Notes under the pieces: model-generated
Databases searched by the model: none
What the model was told of the DNA's origin: nothing
The model's input: the letters and a program-made list of their open reading frames with translations, nothing else
Shown: one piece after another, positions 1 through 8,549 of the stretch
Layout of the letters: every line of letters starts with the position of its first letter
Position numbering within the stretch: the first letter of the stretch is position 1
Made by a program: the position numbers and the translations under genes
NCBI GenBank assembly: GCA_036160575.1
Contig: JAYYDT010000101.1
Span: forward strand, 1-49,995
Source: TMED26 sp002694075
GTDB lineage: Bacteria > Pseudomonadota > Alphaproteobacteria > Thalassobaculales > Thalassobaculaceae
Reading direction: 5' to 3'
Length of the DNA stretch: 49,995 nt

Positions 1-1263
1 GGCGACCACGATCGCCAACACACCATGGGCGGTCCGTTCGACAGAAAAGCCAAGGCGGTCGGCCAAGGGCGCCATGGCCGCCCGCGCCCGCCCCTCGTCG
101 AGGGTCATTTCCCCGCCCAAAAGGCTGGGCGACAAACGGCCAAGAATGAGATTGGCGTCGGACACGGTGGGCGCCATGCCACCACGGCCGTAGCAGGCCG
201 GACCGGGGTCGGCGCCCGCGCTTTGCGGACCGACCTTCAGCAGGCCGTCACGGTCAAACCACGCGATGGAGCCGCCGCCCGCGCCCACCGTGTTGATATC
301 CACCGAGGGCAAGCGCACTGGAAAACCAGCGACATCGCGATTGAAGCTGAGCCCGGTTTGGTACGCGTCGATCAGCGCCACATCGGCGCTGGTGCCGCCC
401 ATGTCCAAAGTGATGACATCGTCAGTGCCGGCCTGGCGCGCGACATGGACCGCACCGACGGCCCCCGCCGCCGGCCCCGACAGTGCTGTGCGAATGGGCA
501 TCTCGGCGGCCCGCTCAACCGACATCAAGCCGCCCGATGACTGATTGATGCCAAGACGCGCGTGCGGCGCCGCGGCGGCCATTTGGCGGCCGAGCGTGCG
601 CATGTAGCGGCTGATCAAGGGCTGCAAATAGGCATTCAGGACGGTCGTCGAGAAACGCTCGTACTCGCGGAACTCCGGCTGCACCGCCGATGACATGGAA
701 ATCGCCAGATTCGGCAGCGCGGCGGCCAAGGCCGCCGCCATGCGTTGCTCGTGCGCCGGCGCCAGAAAACTAAACAGAAAGCAAATGGCGCACGCCTCGA
801 CCCCACTGGCCGCCACCTCGGTCACCACCCGCGCGATCTCCGCCTCGCTGAGCGGCGCCACCACCTGGCCGTCACCGCCCACACGCTCGGCTACCTCGAA
901 GCGCAGATGCCGCGGCGCCAAGGGCGGCGGATGATCGGCCTTCAGGTCGAACATTTTAGGCCGTGTTTGGCGGCCAATTTCGAGCAAGTCGCGGAAGCCA
1001 CCGGTGGTGACCACCGCGACATCACTGCCTTTGCGCTGGATCAGGGCGTTGGTTGCCACGGTGGTGCCGTGGGCGAGACGCGTGATGGAGGTCGGATTAA
1101 TCGCGTGCCGCCGGCAAAGTTCAGTGAGCCCGGACAAAATCGCTTCGGCCGGATCGCTTGGCGTCGATGGCGTTTTATGTCGGTGGCTCACCCCAGTACG
1201 TTGGTCCAGGGCGTGGAAATCCGTGAAGGTTCCGCCAACATCAACCCCAACCATCCAGCCCAT
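1..1263 (-). CDS. Hydantoinase/oxoprolinase family protein, HyuA type (partial, C-terminus beyond window)
   Basis: I translated the minus strand from an ATG at 1263 and found 421 codons open to the window edge. The protein opens with MGWMVGVDVGGTFTDF, the N-terminal phosphate-binding motif of the HyuA/oxoprolinase family. Further on come LAHGTTVATNAL, TLDMGGTSADVAL and VGAGGGSIAWFDRDG, which are typical of N-methylhydantoinase A. Family members hydrolyse hydantoins, 5-oxoproline or related cyclic amides in an ATP-dependent way, usually with a HyuB subunit. A partner would lie to the left of the window and cannot be seen. The substrate cannot be told from this part alone. Confidence 0.9.
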   Translation of the reverse strand, partial: MGWMVGVDVGGTFTDFHALDQRTGVSHRHKTPSTPSDPAEAILSGLTELCRRHAINPTSITRLAHGTTVATNALIQRKGSDVAVVTTGGFRDLLEIGRQTRPKMFDLKADHPPPLAPRHLRFEVAERVGGDGQVVAPLSEAEIARVVTEVAASGVEACAICFLFSFLAPAHEQRMAAALAAALPNLAISMSSAVQPEFREYERFSTTVLNAYLQPLISRYMRTLGRQMAAAAPHARLGINQSSGGLMSVERAAEMPIRTALSGPAAGAVGAVHVARQAGTDDVITLDMGGTSADVALIDAYQTGLSFNRDVAGFPVRLPSVDINTVGAGGGSIAWFDRDGLLKVGPQSAGADPGPACYGRGGMAPTVSDANLILGRLSPSLLGGEMTLDEGRARAAMAPLADRLGFSVERTAHGVLAIVVA

Positions 1264-1600
1264 CGCCCGCTCCTTCGTCCTCAGTGCCCGCGTGGGCCTG
1301 GTCCGATACCGCGCCCTTGGCCGAAGAGGCTAGCGCGGGCCGCCACTCGTTCCAAGCCCGAAGCGTTATGCAGCTTGGGAAAGGTCCAGTCTATTTTTCA
1401 TAAAGTATTAATTAATTTATCATTTAAAGGCACGAAATAGACAAGGAGTTATACGAAAGATACCCCTGATTTTCACCACAGGTCGCACACTGCGTGATAC
1501 TCTTTTCCGAGAGTGGGCCCGACTGAATATTCGGAACAGCCACTGTGTCTCAGGCCCAAAGAAAACATCACTCAAGAAACTTCAAAGAAAGCGGGGCATC
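1264..1600. other. Divergent intergenic region between hyuA-like and ompA-like genes
   Basis: These 337 bases carry no convincing gene. An AT-rich stretch at about 1390-1445 stands out against the high-GC flanks and probably holds promoter elements for one or both divergent genes, although I could not pick clear -35/-10 boxes. A small inverted repeat, ACTCT/AGAGT, lies around 1500-1515. Short open frames running through the first 170 bases are shadows of the hyuA gene. Confidence 0.5.
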
Positions 1601-2476
1601 ATGTTTTTACGATCCCAACACTGCAAACTCAGCGTGGCATTGACATTGGGGATGAGCTTGGCCGCCTGCACGTCGATGATCGAACAGGCCGAGATGGCTG
1701 ACGTCACCGATGAGGCATTCGGTCGCCAATTGCATGCCGAGTATCTTGAATTGGCGCGCGCCGAAAAGGCCGAGTATGACAACAGCGACGCCGACGCCTT
1801 CGCCGGGCGCGCCCTGGCCGCCGCCGCCGGCACGCCAACGGCGCCGGAAAATGTCAGCGCGCGCGACATCGCCGATGAAAATAAAGGCGCCCTGTTGGCC
1901 GGCTATCGTGAACTGAATGAGGCCCTGGACAACGGCGGCCGCGACCAACAACCGGAACTGGCGGCCAAAACCCAGGCCGCCTATGATTGTTGGCTGCAAG
2001 AGCAGGAAGAAAACTTCCAGCCGGAGGATATCAACGCCTGCCGCGATCGGTTCAACGCCAATTTGGCGCAGTTAAAAGGCGCGCTGACCACCGCCGCCAC
2101 CACTGCAGCCACCGCCCCGGCGCCGGCGACCATGCGCTCGGCCAGTTACACGGTCTATTTCCGTTTCGACAGCGATCGGTTGTCGGACAAGGCCAAGGCC
2201 ATCGTCAGCAAAGCCGGCAAGGAAGCCAGCGCGATGACGGTCGATAAAATCGTGATCGACGGTTATGCTGACCGCGCCGGCGGCGAGGATTACAATGTGA
2301 AATTGTCCGGTCGGCGCGCCGACCGGGTGGCCGGTTGGCTGGTTGGTTTGGTGCCGGCGTCCTTGCGCTCCAAAATTTCCACCCGCCTGCACGGTGAAGA
2401 CAACCTTGCGGTTCAAACCAGTGACGGCACGCGTAACGCCGCCAATCGCCGGGCGGTCATCCACATCAACCCGTGA
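1601..2476 (+). CDS. OmpA-family outer-membrane lipoprotein
   Basis: This 291-residue protein has a lipoprotein signal ending in SLAAC, so Cys23 would be lipidated. A helical middle section of about 120 residues contains two cysteines (in AAYDCW and INACRD) that could form a disulfide. The C-terminal third (about 180-291) is an OmpA-like peptidoglycan-binding domain: YTVYFRFDSDRLS opens it, and VIDGYADRAGG, LSGRRADRV and NAANRRAVI are the usual landmarks. Its likely role is anchoring the outer membrane to peptidoglycan. Its last 11 bases overlap the end of the convergent copper ATPase gene. Confidence 0.88.
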   Translation: MFLRSQHCKLSVALTLGMSLAACTSMIEQAEMADVTDEAFGRQLHAEYLELARAEKAEYDNSDADAFAGRALAAAAGTPTAPENVSARDIADENKGALLAGYRELNEALDNGGRDQQPELAAKTQAAYDCWLQEQEENFQPEDINACRDRFNANLAQLKGALTTAATTAATAPAPATMRSASYTVYFRFDSDRLSDKAKAIVSKAGKEASAMTVDKIVIDGYADRAGGEDYNVKLSGRRADRVAGWLVGLVPASLRSKISTRLHGEDNLAVQTSDGTRNAANRRAVIHINP

Positions 2477-4703
2477 TCCGACGTCCGCCGTCGATATCGC
2501 CGATATCGGCGGCGGGTCGCCAACGCCCGAGGCGAAGCGCGTTGCCGATCACCATCACGCTACTGAGGGCCATCGCCGCGCCAGCGAATTCCGGGCTGAG
2601 ATAGCCGAATGCCGCCAATGGCATGCCGATCACGTTGAATAGAAATGCCCAAAACAGGTTCTCAACAATCGTCCGACGTACCCGCCCGGCGAGTTCAAGA
2701 ACCGCGCCGACCAATCGCAAATCACCGCGCATCAATGTGACATCGGCAGTCGCCGCCGCGATGTCGGTACCGCTGGCCAAGGCGATGCCAAGATCGGCAT
2801 GGGCCAAGGCCGGCGCGTCATTGATGCCATCGCCGACCATCGCGATATGGTGGCCGGTGGTTTTCAACGCCGCCAGATGCGCCGCCTTGTCAGTCGGCGA
2901 CATGGCGCCACGACTGGTCGCCAAACCCAGGTCGGCGCCAATCGCCGCCGCCACCCGCGGACTGTCGCCGGAAAGCATCAAGGTTTCCACGCCGCGCGCG
3001 GCAAGCGCCGCCAGCCCCGCCCGCGCGGTGGGACGCGGTGTGTCGGCGATGGCGATGACCGCCCGCACAGCCCCCTCGATCACCACCCAAACAGCGGTAT
3101 GACCCGCCGCGTCATGGGCTTGCCACACGTCAAGTAGATCGGCGGGCGGGGTGATTTCGAGAACCGTCAGCAAATCTCGGTTGCCGACCGCGACCGCCCG
3201 GCCAGCCACTCTGCCGCGCACCCCGCGGCCCGGATCGGCCATCAGATCATCCGGCCGCGCCAGCGCCAGGCCGCGTGCCGCCGCCGCCGCCACCATGGCC
3301 GCCGCCAGCGGATGCTCGCTGCCGGACTGCAGGCTAGCGGCCACGCGCAACACTTCCGCCGCATCCGCGCCCGCCGCCACGTCAATGGCGACCACCGTCG
3401 GCGCGCCGGTGGTTAAGGTACCGGTTTTGTCAAAAACCACGGTGTCGATGGCGCGCGCCGCCTCCAGCGCCTCCACCGATTTGACCAAAATGCCATGGCG
3501 CGCGGCCACCCCGGTGCCGACGACAATCGCCGCCGGCGTAGCCAGGCCCAGGGCACAGGGGCAGGCGATGACGAGTACCGTGACAGCGTTGATCAAAGCC
3601 ACTTCCAGGCCGCCACCGGCCACCCCCCAGCCGACCGCGGTGAGCGCCGCCAAGCCCAAAACCACCGGCACGAAAACCGCCGTCACCCGGTCGACCAACC
3701 GTTGCACGCCGGCCTTGCCGGCCTGCGCCCGGTCAACCAAGCCGATGATTTTCGCCAAACTGGTGTCAGCGCCGACCGCCTCGGCTTCGACGCGCAGCAA
3801 ACCGCCGCCGTTGACCGCGCCGACCACCACCCGGTCGCCCGGCCCCCGCGCCACCGGCATGCTCTCACCGCTGATCAGGGCCTCGTCGATTTCACTTTGA
3901 CCGTCGAGAATGCGGCCGTCGACCGGGATCCGTTCGCCAGGCTTGACCAGCACCCGGTCGCCGACTCTGACCTCATCGACAGCGACGTCGCGCGGCCCGT
4001 CCACGTCGTCAAGCCGCGCCGTGGCCGGACGCAGCGCCAACAGTTGGCGCAAAGTGCGCGTGGCCCGCCGCTTGGCCCCGCCCTCCAGCCATTTGCCAAA
4101 AAGCACCAAGGTAATGACCACCGCCGCCGCCTCGAAATACAATGCGCCGCCGGTGTCGCCCAGCCAGTTGTAGATGCTCAATAAAAAGGCCGCGCTGGTG
4201 CCCAGACTGACCAACAAATCCATATTCGCGCTGGCCGCCAGCACGGCGCGCCAGGCGGCGCGGTAGAAGCGCGCGCCGCCGATCAGTTGAACAATCGCCG
4301 CCAACGCCGCCTGGAACGCCGGCGGCAGCATCAAATCGCCCCCGAATGGCGCCGCCAGCATCGGCAAGACTAGCGGGATGGCGAACGCCGCCATGGCCAG
4401 CATCAACCACCCTTCGCGGCGCCATTGGGCGTGCCGGCGGGCGTCTTCGACCTCGGCCGCGGCATCAAGATGGGCGTGGTAGCCGGTCGCCTCGACGGCG
4501 GCGACCAACTTATCGACGGCCAGCGCCGCGTCGCTGACCACCTCGGCGCGTTCGGCGGCTAAATTGACGCGCGCCAGGGTCACCCCCGGCACCGCGCTCA
4601 AGGCGCGCTCCACCTGGCCGGCGCAGCCGCTACAGGTCATTCCCTCGATGGCCAAGTTGACCCGATGATCACCCTCGCTTCGCGGTTCGTGGGCGACGGC
4701 CAT
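2466..4703 (-). CDS. copA: Heavy-metal P1B-type ATPase, copper exporter (CopA-like)
   Basis: This 745-residue protein has one N-terminal heavy-metal-associated domain with GMTCSGCAGQ (Cys24, Cys27). It also has the membrane CPC motif (about residue 381, in ACPCALGLATPAA), the phosphorylation motif DKTGTLTTG (about 424), the SEHPLA motif of P1B ATPases and the hinge GDGINDAPAL (about 624). CPC together with a CxxC domain is the pattern of Cu(+) exporters, which pump copper from cytoplasm to periplasm. Length is normal for the family. No CueR-type regulator or copper chaperone gene is adjacent. Silver transport is an alternative. Confidence 0.93.
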   Translation of the reverse strand: MAVAHEPRSEGDHRVNLAIEGMTCSGCAGQVERALSAVPGVTLARVNLAAERAEVVSDAALAVDKLVAAVEATGYHAHLDAAAEVEDARRHAQWRREGWLMLAMAAFAIPLVLPMLAAPFGGDLMLPPAFQAALAAIVQLIGGARFYRAAWRAVLAASANMDLLVSLGTSAAFLLSIYNWLGDTGGALYFEAAAVVITLVLFGKWLEGGAKRRATRTLRQLLALRPATARLDDVDGPRDVAVDEVRVGDRVLVKPGERIPVDGRILDGQSEIDEALISGESMPVARGPGDRVVVGAVNGGGLLRVEAEAVGADTSLAKIIGLVDRAQAGKAGVQRLVDRVTAVFVPVVLGLAALTAVGWGVAGGGLEVALINAVTVLVIACPCALGLATPAAIVVGTGVAARHGILVKSVEALEAARAIDTVVFDKTGTLTTGAPTVVAIDVAAGADAAEVLRVAASLQSGSEHPLAAAMVAAAAARGLALARPDDLMADPGRGVRGRVAGRAVAVGNRDLLTVLEITPPADLLDVWQAHDAAGHTAVWVVIEGAVRAVIAIADTPRPTARAGLAALAARGVETLMLSGDSPRVAAAIGADLGLATSRGAMSPTDKAAHLAALKTTGHHIAMVGDGINDAPALAHADLGIALASGTDIAAATADVTLMRGDLRLVGAVLELAGRVRRTIVENLFWAFLFNVIGMPLAAFGYLSPEFAGAAMALSSVMVIGNALRLGRWRPAADIGDIDGGRRITG

Positions 4704-4774
4704 GACCTCATCCTCGCGCCGGTTGCCAGTTACCCTGTTACATGTGGTCGTCAGTCCGCCAAGACAAGACGCGT

Positions 4775-5521
4775 CTAAGCCTCGGCAAGAAACGCCTGAT
4801 AGCTGGTCACGACCGAGGCCGCCGAAGCCGCGATTAACCGTTCGCCGGCGGCCGGCGAGGCGGCCGCGCTATCCGAGGCGATGCGGCCGTCGGGATGGAT
4901 CACGCGGTAGTCGTTGGCGTCGTAAAACGGCCGCGGACGCGGCGGCGCCGGAGGAAGGTTGCTTGGCCGAATTGATTCCGGATAGGCCGCCTGGGTGACC
5001 GAAATCTCCGACGGCGTGGCGTGGCTGCCCTCGCCGTCACCGAACAGCTCGGCGCTGATCTCGGCGATGCTGTCGAAGCCGAACCAATTGTCCAATTTGC
5101 AGCGGATATGGGGTCGGTCGAGACCGGGGTTGAGACTGGCCTCAGCGTAAATCTCGGAAAACGCGGCGTTGACGGTGGCGATATTACCGCCATGGCCGTT
5201 GAGGAAATAGAATCGCTCAAAACCGTGACGTGCCAGCGACACCACATAGTCGCGGATCATCGCGATAAGGGTGCTGGGCCGCAGTGTGATCGATCCGGAA
5301 AAGGCCAGGTGGTGCTGAGCCATGCCAACCGAGATGGTTGGCCCGACCACCGCGCCGCATTGTTCGGCGGCACGCCAAGCGATCACTTCCGGGCACAACG
5401 CGTCGGTCCCGATGAGCCCATTGGGCCCATGCTGTTCGGTCGAGCCAATAGGAATCATGATCCCGCGCGAGCGGGTCAAGTAGGTGTCAATATCTTGCCA
5501 GGTTTGTAGTTGTAACCGCAT
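4775..5521 (-). CDS. Creatininase-family amidohydrolase
   Basis: This 248-residue protein has the metal-site motifs of the creatininase family: GSTEQHGP (Glu29, His31), Asp40 in IGTDA, and FLNGHGGN (residues 107-113). The family is metal dependent and cleaves C-N bonds; it includes creatinine amidohydrolase, the formamide hydrolase ArfB and MftE. The gene follows the amidase gene upstream by 12 bases, so the two are almost certainly one operon. That pairing points to stepwise hydrolysis of an amide or cyclic amide. The substrate is unknown, and mycofactocin genes are absent, which argues against MftE. Confidence 0.87.
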   Translation of the reverse strand: MRLQLQTWQDIDTYLTRSRGIMIPIGSTEQHGPNGLIGTDALCPEVIAWRAAEQCGAVVGPTISVGMAQHHLAFSGSITLRPSTLIAMIRDYVVSLARHGFERFYFLNGHGGNIATVNAAFSEIYAEASLNPGLDRPHIRCKLDNWFGFDSIAEISAELFGDGEGSHATPSEISVTQAAYPESIRPSNLPPAPPRPRPFYDANDYRVIHPDGRIASDSAAASPAAGERLIAASAASVVTSYQAFLAEA

Positions 5522-5533
5522 CGCTTATTCCTT

Positions 5534-6817
5534 TCAGTTGTCGGCCGCGCGCGCCAGCTCCGGCTCAAGCCAGGCGGCCATGGCCAAGACATTGGCGTCG
5601 CCACCATAACCACCGACCAATTGCGCGCCGACCGGTAAACCCGCCGGGCCGACGCCCGCCGGCAGGGTGACGCAAGGCCAGCCCAATAACGTCCAATTGG
5701 CATTGAAAAGCGGATCTCCGGTCGACACCAAACTTTCCGGCGCCTCACCCGGCGCCGGCGGGGTGATGATCACATCGACGCCATGGGCCATCGCCGCCAT
5801 TTCCATGCGCAGGCGGTCGGCCTCGGCCTGATTGGCGGCGTGCTTGGCGTCGTCAATAGCTTGGCCCTCGGCGATTTTCTCCAGGTAGTACGGGATCAAT
5901 TTATCACCATGATCGCGGGCCTCGACCGCCAGGTTACGCCCGGCGTCGCCCAGCATGACCGGTTGATGGAGATCGACCAAGGCTTCGAAGGCAGGATTAT
6001 GGGGCATGTCGACAACCTCGCCACCGGCCGCCTCAACCGCCCGCCGGGCCCGCGCCATGGCGGCCGCACCGCCGGCGTCCAATTGGTCGCGATAGGGGAT
6101 GAAAAATCCGCAACGCGGCCGGCGCGGCGCGGTCGCTGGCGGCGCGCTCTCTCGTAACGCACCGTCAAACAGGACGATATCGGCGACCGCGCGAGCGAAT
6201 AAGCCGACCGTGTCCAGATAGGGTGACAGCGGCTTCACCCCGGCGGTCGAGTAAGTGCCGCGCGTCGGTTTGAAGCCAACCACCCCGCAATAAGCGGCCG
6301 GGCGAATCACCGAGCCGGCCGTCTGGGTGCCGAAACCGAGTGTCGCCTGACCGTCGGCGACAGCCGCCGCCGATCCGCTGGACGAACCGCCGGGGGTGTG
6401 AGCGGGATTGTGCGGGTTGGTTGTCGGCCCCGGATTGCGCCAGGCGAATTCGGTGGTCACCGACTTGCCCAGCACGAGACCGTCGGCGGCGCGGCTGGCA
6501 GCGACCACGGCGGCATCGTCGGCCGGTTGATGGCCGGCGTAGATGGTGGAGCCATAAGCGGTCGGCATATCGCCGGTGTCGATCAAGTCCTTGACCGCGA
6601 TGGGCACCCCGGCGAGCGGCCCGCGCGCGCCGCGGCGGTCAAGGGCGATGGCGGCGTCAAGAGCGGCGGACGGATCGAGATGGGCCCAGGCGCGTACCGC
6701 GTCGTCACGCGCGGCGATCCGCTCCAGATGGGCGCGGACCACGCTTTCGGCGGTCAATGTGCCGGCGGTGACCTGGGCCACGATGGCCGTCGCGGTCGAC
6801 ATTGTCAGATTGGACAT
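5534..6817 (-). CDS. Amidase-signature family amidohydrolase
   Basis: This 427-residue protein has the complete Ser-cisSer-Lys triad of the amidase signature family: Lys76 in PIAVKDLID, the cis-Ser in TPGGSSSGSA (about 145) and the nucleophile in GTQTAGSVIRPA (about Ser169). Such enzymes hydrolyse amides to acid and ammonia. It resembles GatA, but no gatB or gatC is nearby and the GTQTAGS variant is common in catabolic amidases, so a glutamyl-tRNA amidotransferase role is unlikely. It is the first gene of a two-gene operon with the creatininase-family gene. Confidence 0.87.
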   Translation of the reverse strand: MSNLTMSTATAIVAQVTAGTLTAESVVRAHLERIAARDDAVRAWAHLDPSAALDAAIALDRRGARGPLAGVPIAVKDLIDTGDMPTAYGSTIYAGHQPADDAAVVAASRAADGLVLGKSVTTEFAWRNPGPTTNPHNPAHTPGGSSSGSAAAVADGQATLGFGTQTAGSVIRPAAYCGVVGFKPTRGTYSTAGVKPLSPYLDTVGLFARAVADIVLFDGALRESAPPATAPRRPRCGFFIPYRDQLDAGGAAAMARARRAVEAAGGEVVDMPHNPAFEALVDLHQPVMLGDAGRNLAVEARDHGDKLIPYYLEKIAEGQAIDDAKHAANQAEADRLRMEMAAMAHGVDVIITPPAPGEAPESLVSTGDPLFNANWTLLGWPCVTLPAGVGPAGLPVGAQLVGGYGGDANVLAMAAWLEPELARAADN

Positions 6818-6940
6818 AAACTCTCTCTCGGTGGGTTCGCGTGCCGCCCGGCCGGCGGATGACGCCTCAAGCCCGGCATTTTGAATTGCGCCACCGGACC
6901 GGTCAAATCATGATCTCAAGGTCACCGAATTGGAAAAGCT

Positions 6941-7789
6941 ATGCCGCGCCATATCGTTTGCCTGACCTTTGATTTCGATGTTGTTTCGATCCCCATCGCG
7001 CGTGGGCAAACCACCCCAACCGCGCTGTCGCGCGGAGAATTCGGTCTGGTTGGCGCCGACCGTTTGCTTGACCTTTTGGCGGCGCGCGGCTTACCGGCGA
7101 CCTGGTTTATCCCGGGCCACACCCTGGAAAGTTTTCCGGCGCCTTGCGCGCGCATTCACGCGGCCGGCCATGAAATTGGCCACCATGGCTGGACCCATCG
7201 ACAGCCGGCGGCCCTGTCGCCAGCGGAAGAAGAACAAGAACTGTTACGCGCTAATTTGGCGATCGAGGCGGTTACCGGTCAAAAGGCGCGCGGCTATCGC
7301 TCGCCGGCCTGGAACATCAGCGCGGCCACCCTCGATCTGTTGATCACCCATGGTTTCAGCTATGACAGCAGCATGATGGGCCACGATTATCTGCCTTATT
7401 TCGCGCGCCGCGGCGACCAGGCGCCGCTGCTCGACCCTTTCGTTTTTGGCGCGCCGACGGATTTGCTGGAAATGCCGATTAGTTGGAGTTTGGATGATTA
7501 CCCCCATTTTGAGTACGGGGTCACACAGGCCGGCATTCTGCCCGGTCTCAGTGCCGCCGGCGGCGTTTTGCAGAATTGGATCGACGATTTCGATTACATG
7601 GCGGAAACCCACGATTGGGGCGTCATCACTTATACCTTTCACCCCTTCGTCATTGGCCGCGGCCATCGTATGAAAATCCTCACCCGCCTGCTCGACCACC
7701 TAAGCGCCAAGGGCGCTATCTTCATGACCATGGAGGCCGCCGCCGCCGAGGCGCGCACCCACTTAACCGGGCGCACATCCGATGCGTGA
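6941..7789 (+). CDS. Polysaccharide deacetylase-family protein (PuuE/HpPgdA-like)
   Basis: This 282-residue protein of the NodB/CE4 superfamily has TFDFD at residues 9-13 (catalytic and metal Asp), HHGWTH at 81-86 (metal histidines) and a GYRSPAW motif. The order and spacing resemble the PuuE allantoinase and Helicobacter PgdA-type branch rather than secreted chitin deacetylases. No signal peptide is present, so it is probably cytoplasmic. Candidate reactions are deacetylation of a sugar or hydrolysis of a small amide such as allantoin. It is translationally coupled to the following glycosylase gene by an 8-base overlap. Confidence 0.85.
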   Translation: MPRHIVCLTFDFDVVSIPIARGQTTPTALSRGEFGLVGADRLLDLLAARGLPATWFIPGHTLESFPAPCARIHAAGHEIGHHGWTHRQPAALSPAEEEQELLRANLAIEAVTGQKARGYRSPAWNISAATLDLLITHGFSYDSSMMGHDYLPYFARRGDQAPLLDPFVFGAPTDLLEMPISWSLDDYPHFEYGVTQAGILPGLSAAGGVLQNWIDDFDYMAETHDWGVITYTFHPFVIGRGHRMKILTRLLDHLSAKGAIFMTMEAAAAEARTHLTGRTSDA

Positions 7790-8387
7790 CCTGGCCGCCG
7801 CCCTTGCCCATCTGGCGGCTGTCGACCCAGACATCGCGCGGGTTCTGACGGAAATCGGGCCGCCGCCGCCACGCACGCGCCCGGCGACCTTCGCGACCCT
7901 GCTGCAAATTATCACCTCCCAGCAAGTCTCGGTGGCCGCGGCGACGTCGATCTGGCAACGCTTACGCGCCGCCGGGTTTGACCGGCCCGCGGTTTTTTTG
8001 GACGCCGATGATGCCGCCTTACGCGCGGCCGGGCTGAGCCGGGCCAAAATCGGCTATGGCCGGGCAGCGGCGAAGGCGGTCAGCGATGGCGCGTTGGATT
8101 TGGCCGGGCTCGGCGATCAACCCCTTGAGGCGGCCCATGACACCCTGCGTGCCCTGCCCGGTGTCGGGCGCTGGACAGCCGATATCTTTTGCCTTTTCGC
8201 CCTTGGCCACGGTGATGTCTGGCCGGCCGGTGACATCGCCTTACAAGAAGCTTTGCGGCGATTACGTGGCTGGCCGGAACGGCCGTCCGCCGCCCAAACC
8301 GATATCGAAAGCGCACTCTGGCGCCCCTGGCGCGGCGCCGCCGCCTTGGTGCTATGGCATTACTACCGAACCGAGGTTTTGGCCTAA
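7782..8387 (+). CDS. DNA-3-methyladenine glycosylase II-like protein (HhH-GPD, AlkA family)
   Basis: This 201-residue protein has the HhH-GPD fold. TITSQQVSVAA-like packing appears near residue 45, the hairpin LPGVGRWTA at about 125-133, and the catalytic aspartate is Asp151 in WPAGDIAL. It lacks the N-terminal domain of full-length E. coli AlkA and matches the short bacterial form. It removes alkylated bases in base excision repair. No four-cysteine iron-sulfur loop follows, which separates it from Nth/MutY. Translation is coupled to the upstream deacetylase gene, although no functional link is obvious. Confidence 0.88.
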   Translation: MRDLAAALAHLAAVDPDIARVLTEIGPPPPRTRPATFATLLQIITSQQVSVAAATSIWQRLRAAGFDRPAVFLDADDAALRAAGLSRAKIGYGRAAAKAVSDGALDLAGLGDQPLEAAHDTLRALPGVGRWTADIFCLFALGHGDVWPAGDIALQEALRRLRGWPERPSAAQTDIESALWRPWRGAAALVLWHYYRTEVLA

Positions 8388-8549
8388 CGCCGCCGCCAGA
8401 AAGGCATGGCCGGTCGCTAAGCCACCTGATATAGATAATACGGACATTAGAGATCTAACAAAGGCGTTCATGGACACGCGCTTTTTCTTGCCATTCCCGG
8501 CCGATGGCCCGTTCCGCGGGGGCTCGCCTTGCCGTCGCATAGAGGGCGC

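Noticed and set aside
5534..6817. GatA subunit of tRNA amidotransferase
   Set aside because: No gatB or gatC nearby, and the GTQTAGSVIRPA motif and creatininase neighbour fit a catabolic amidase.
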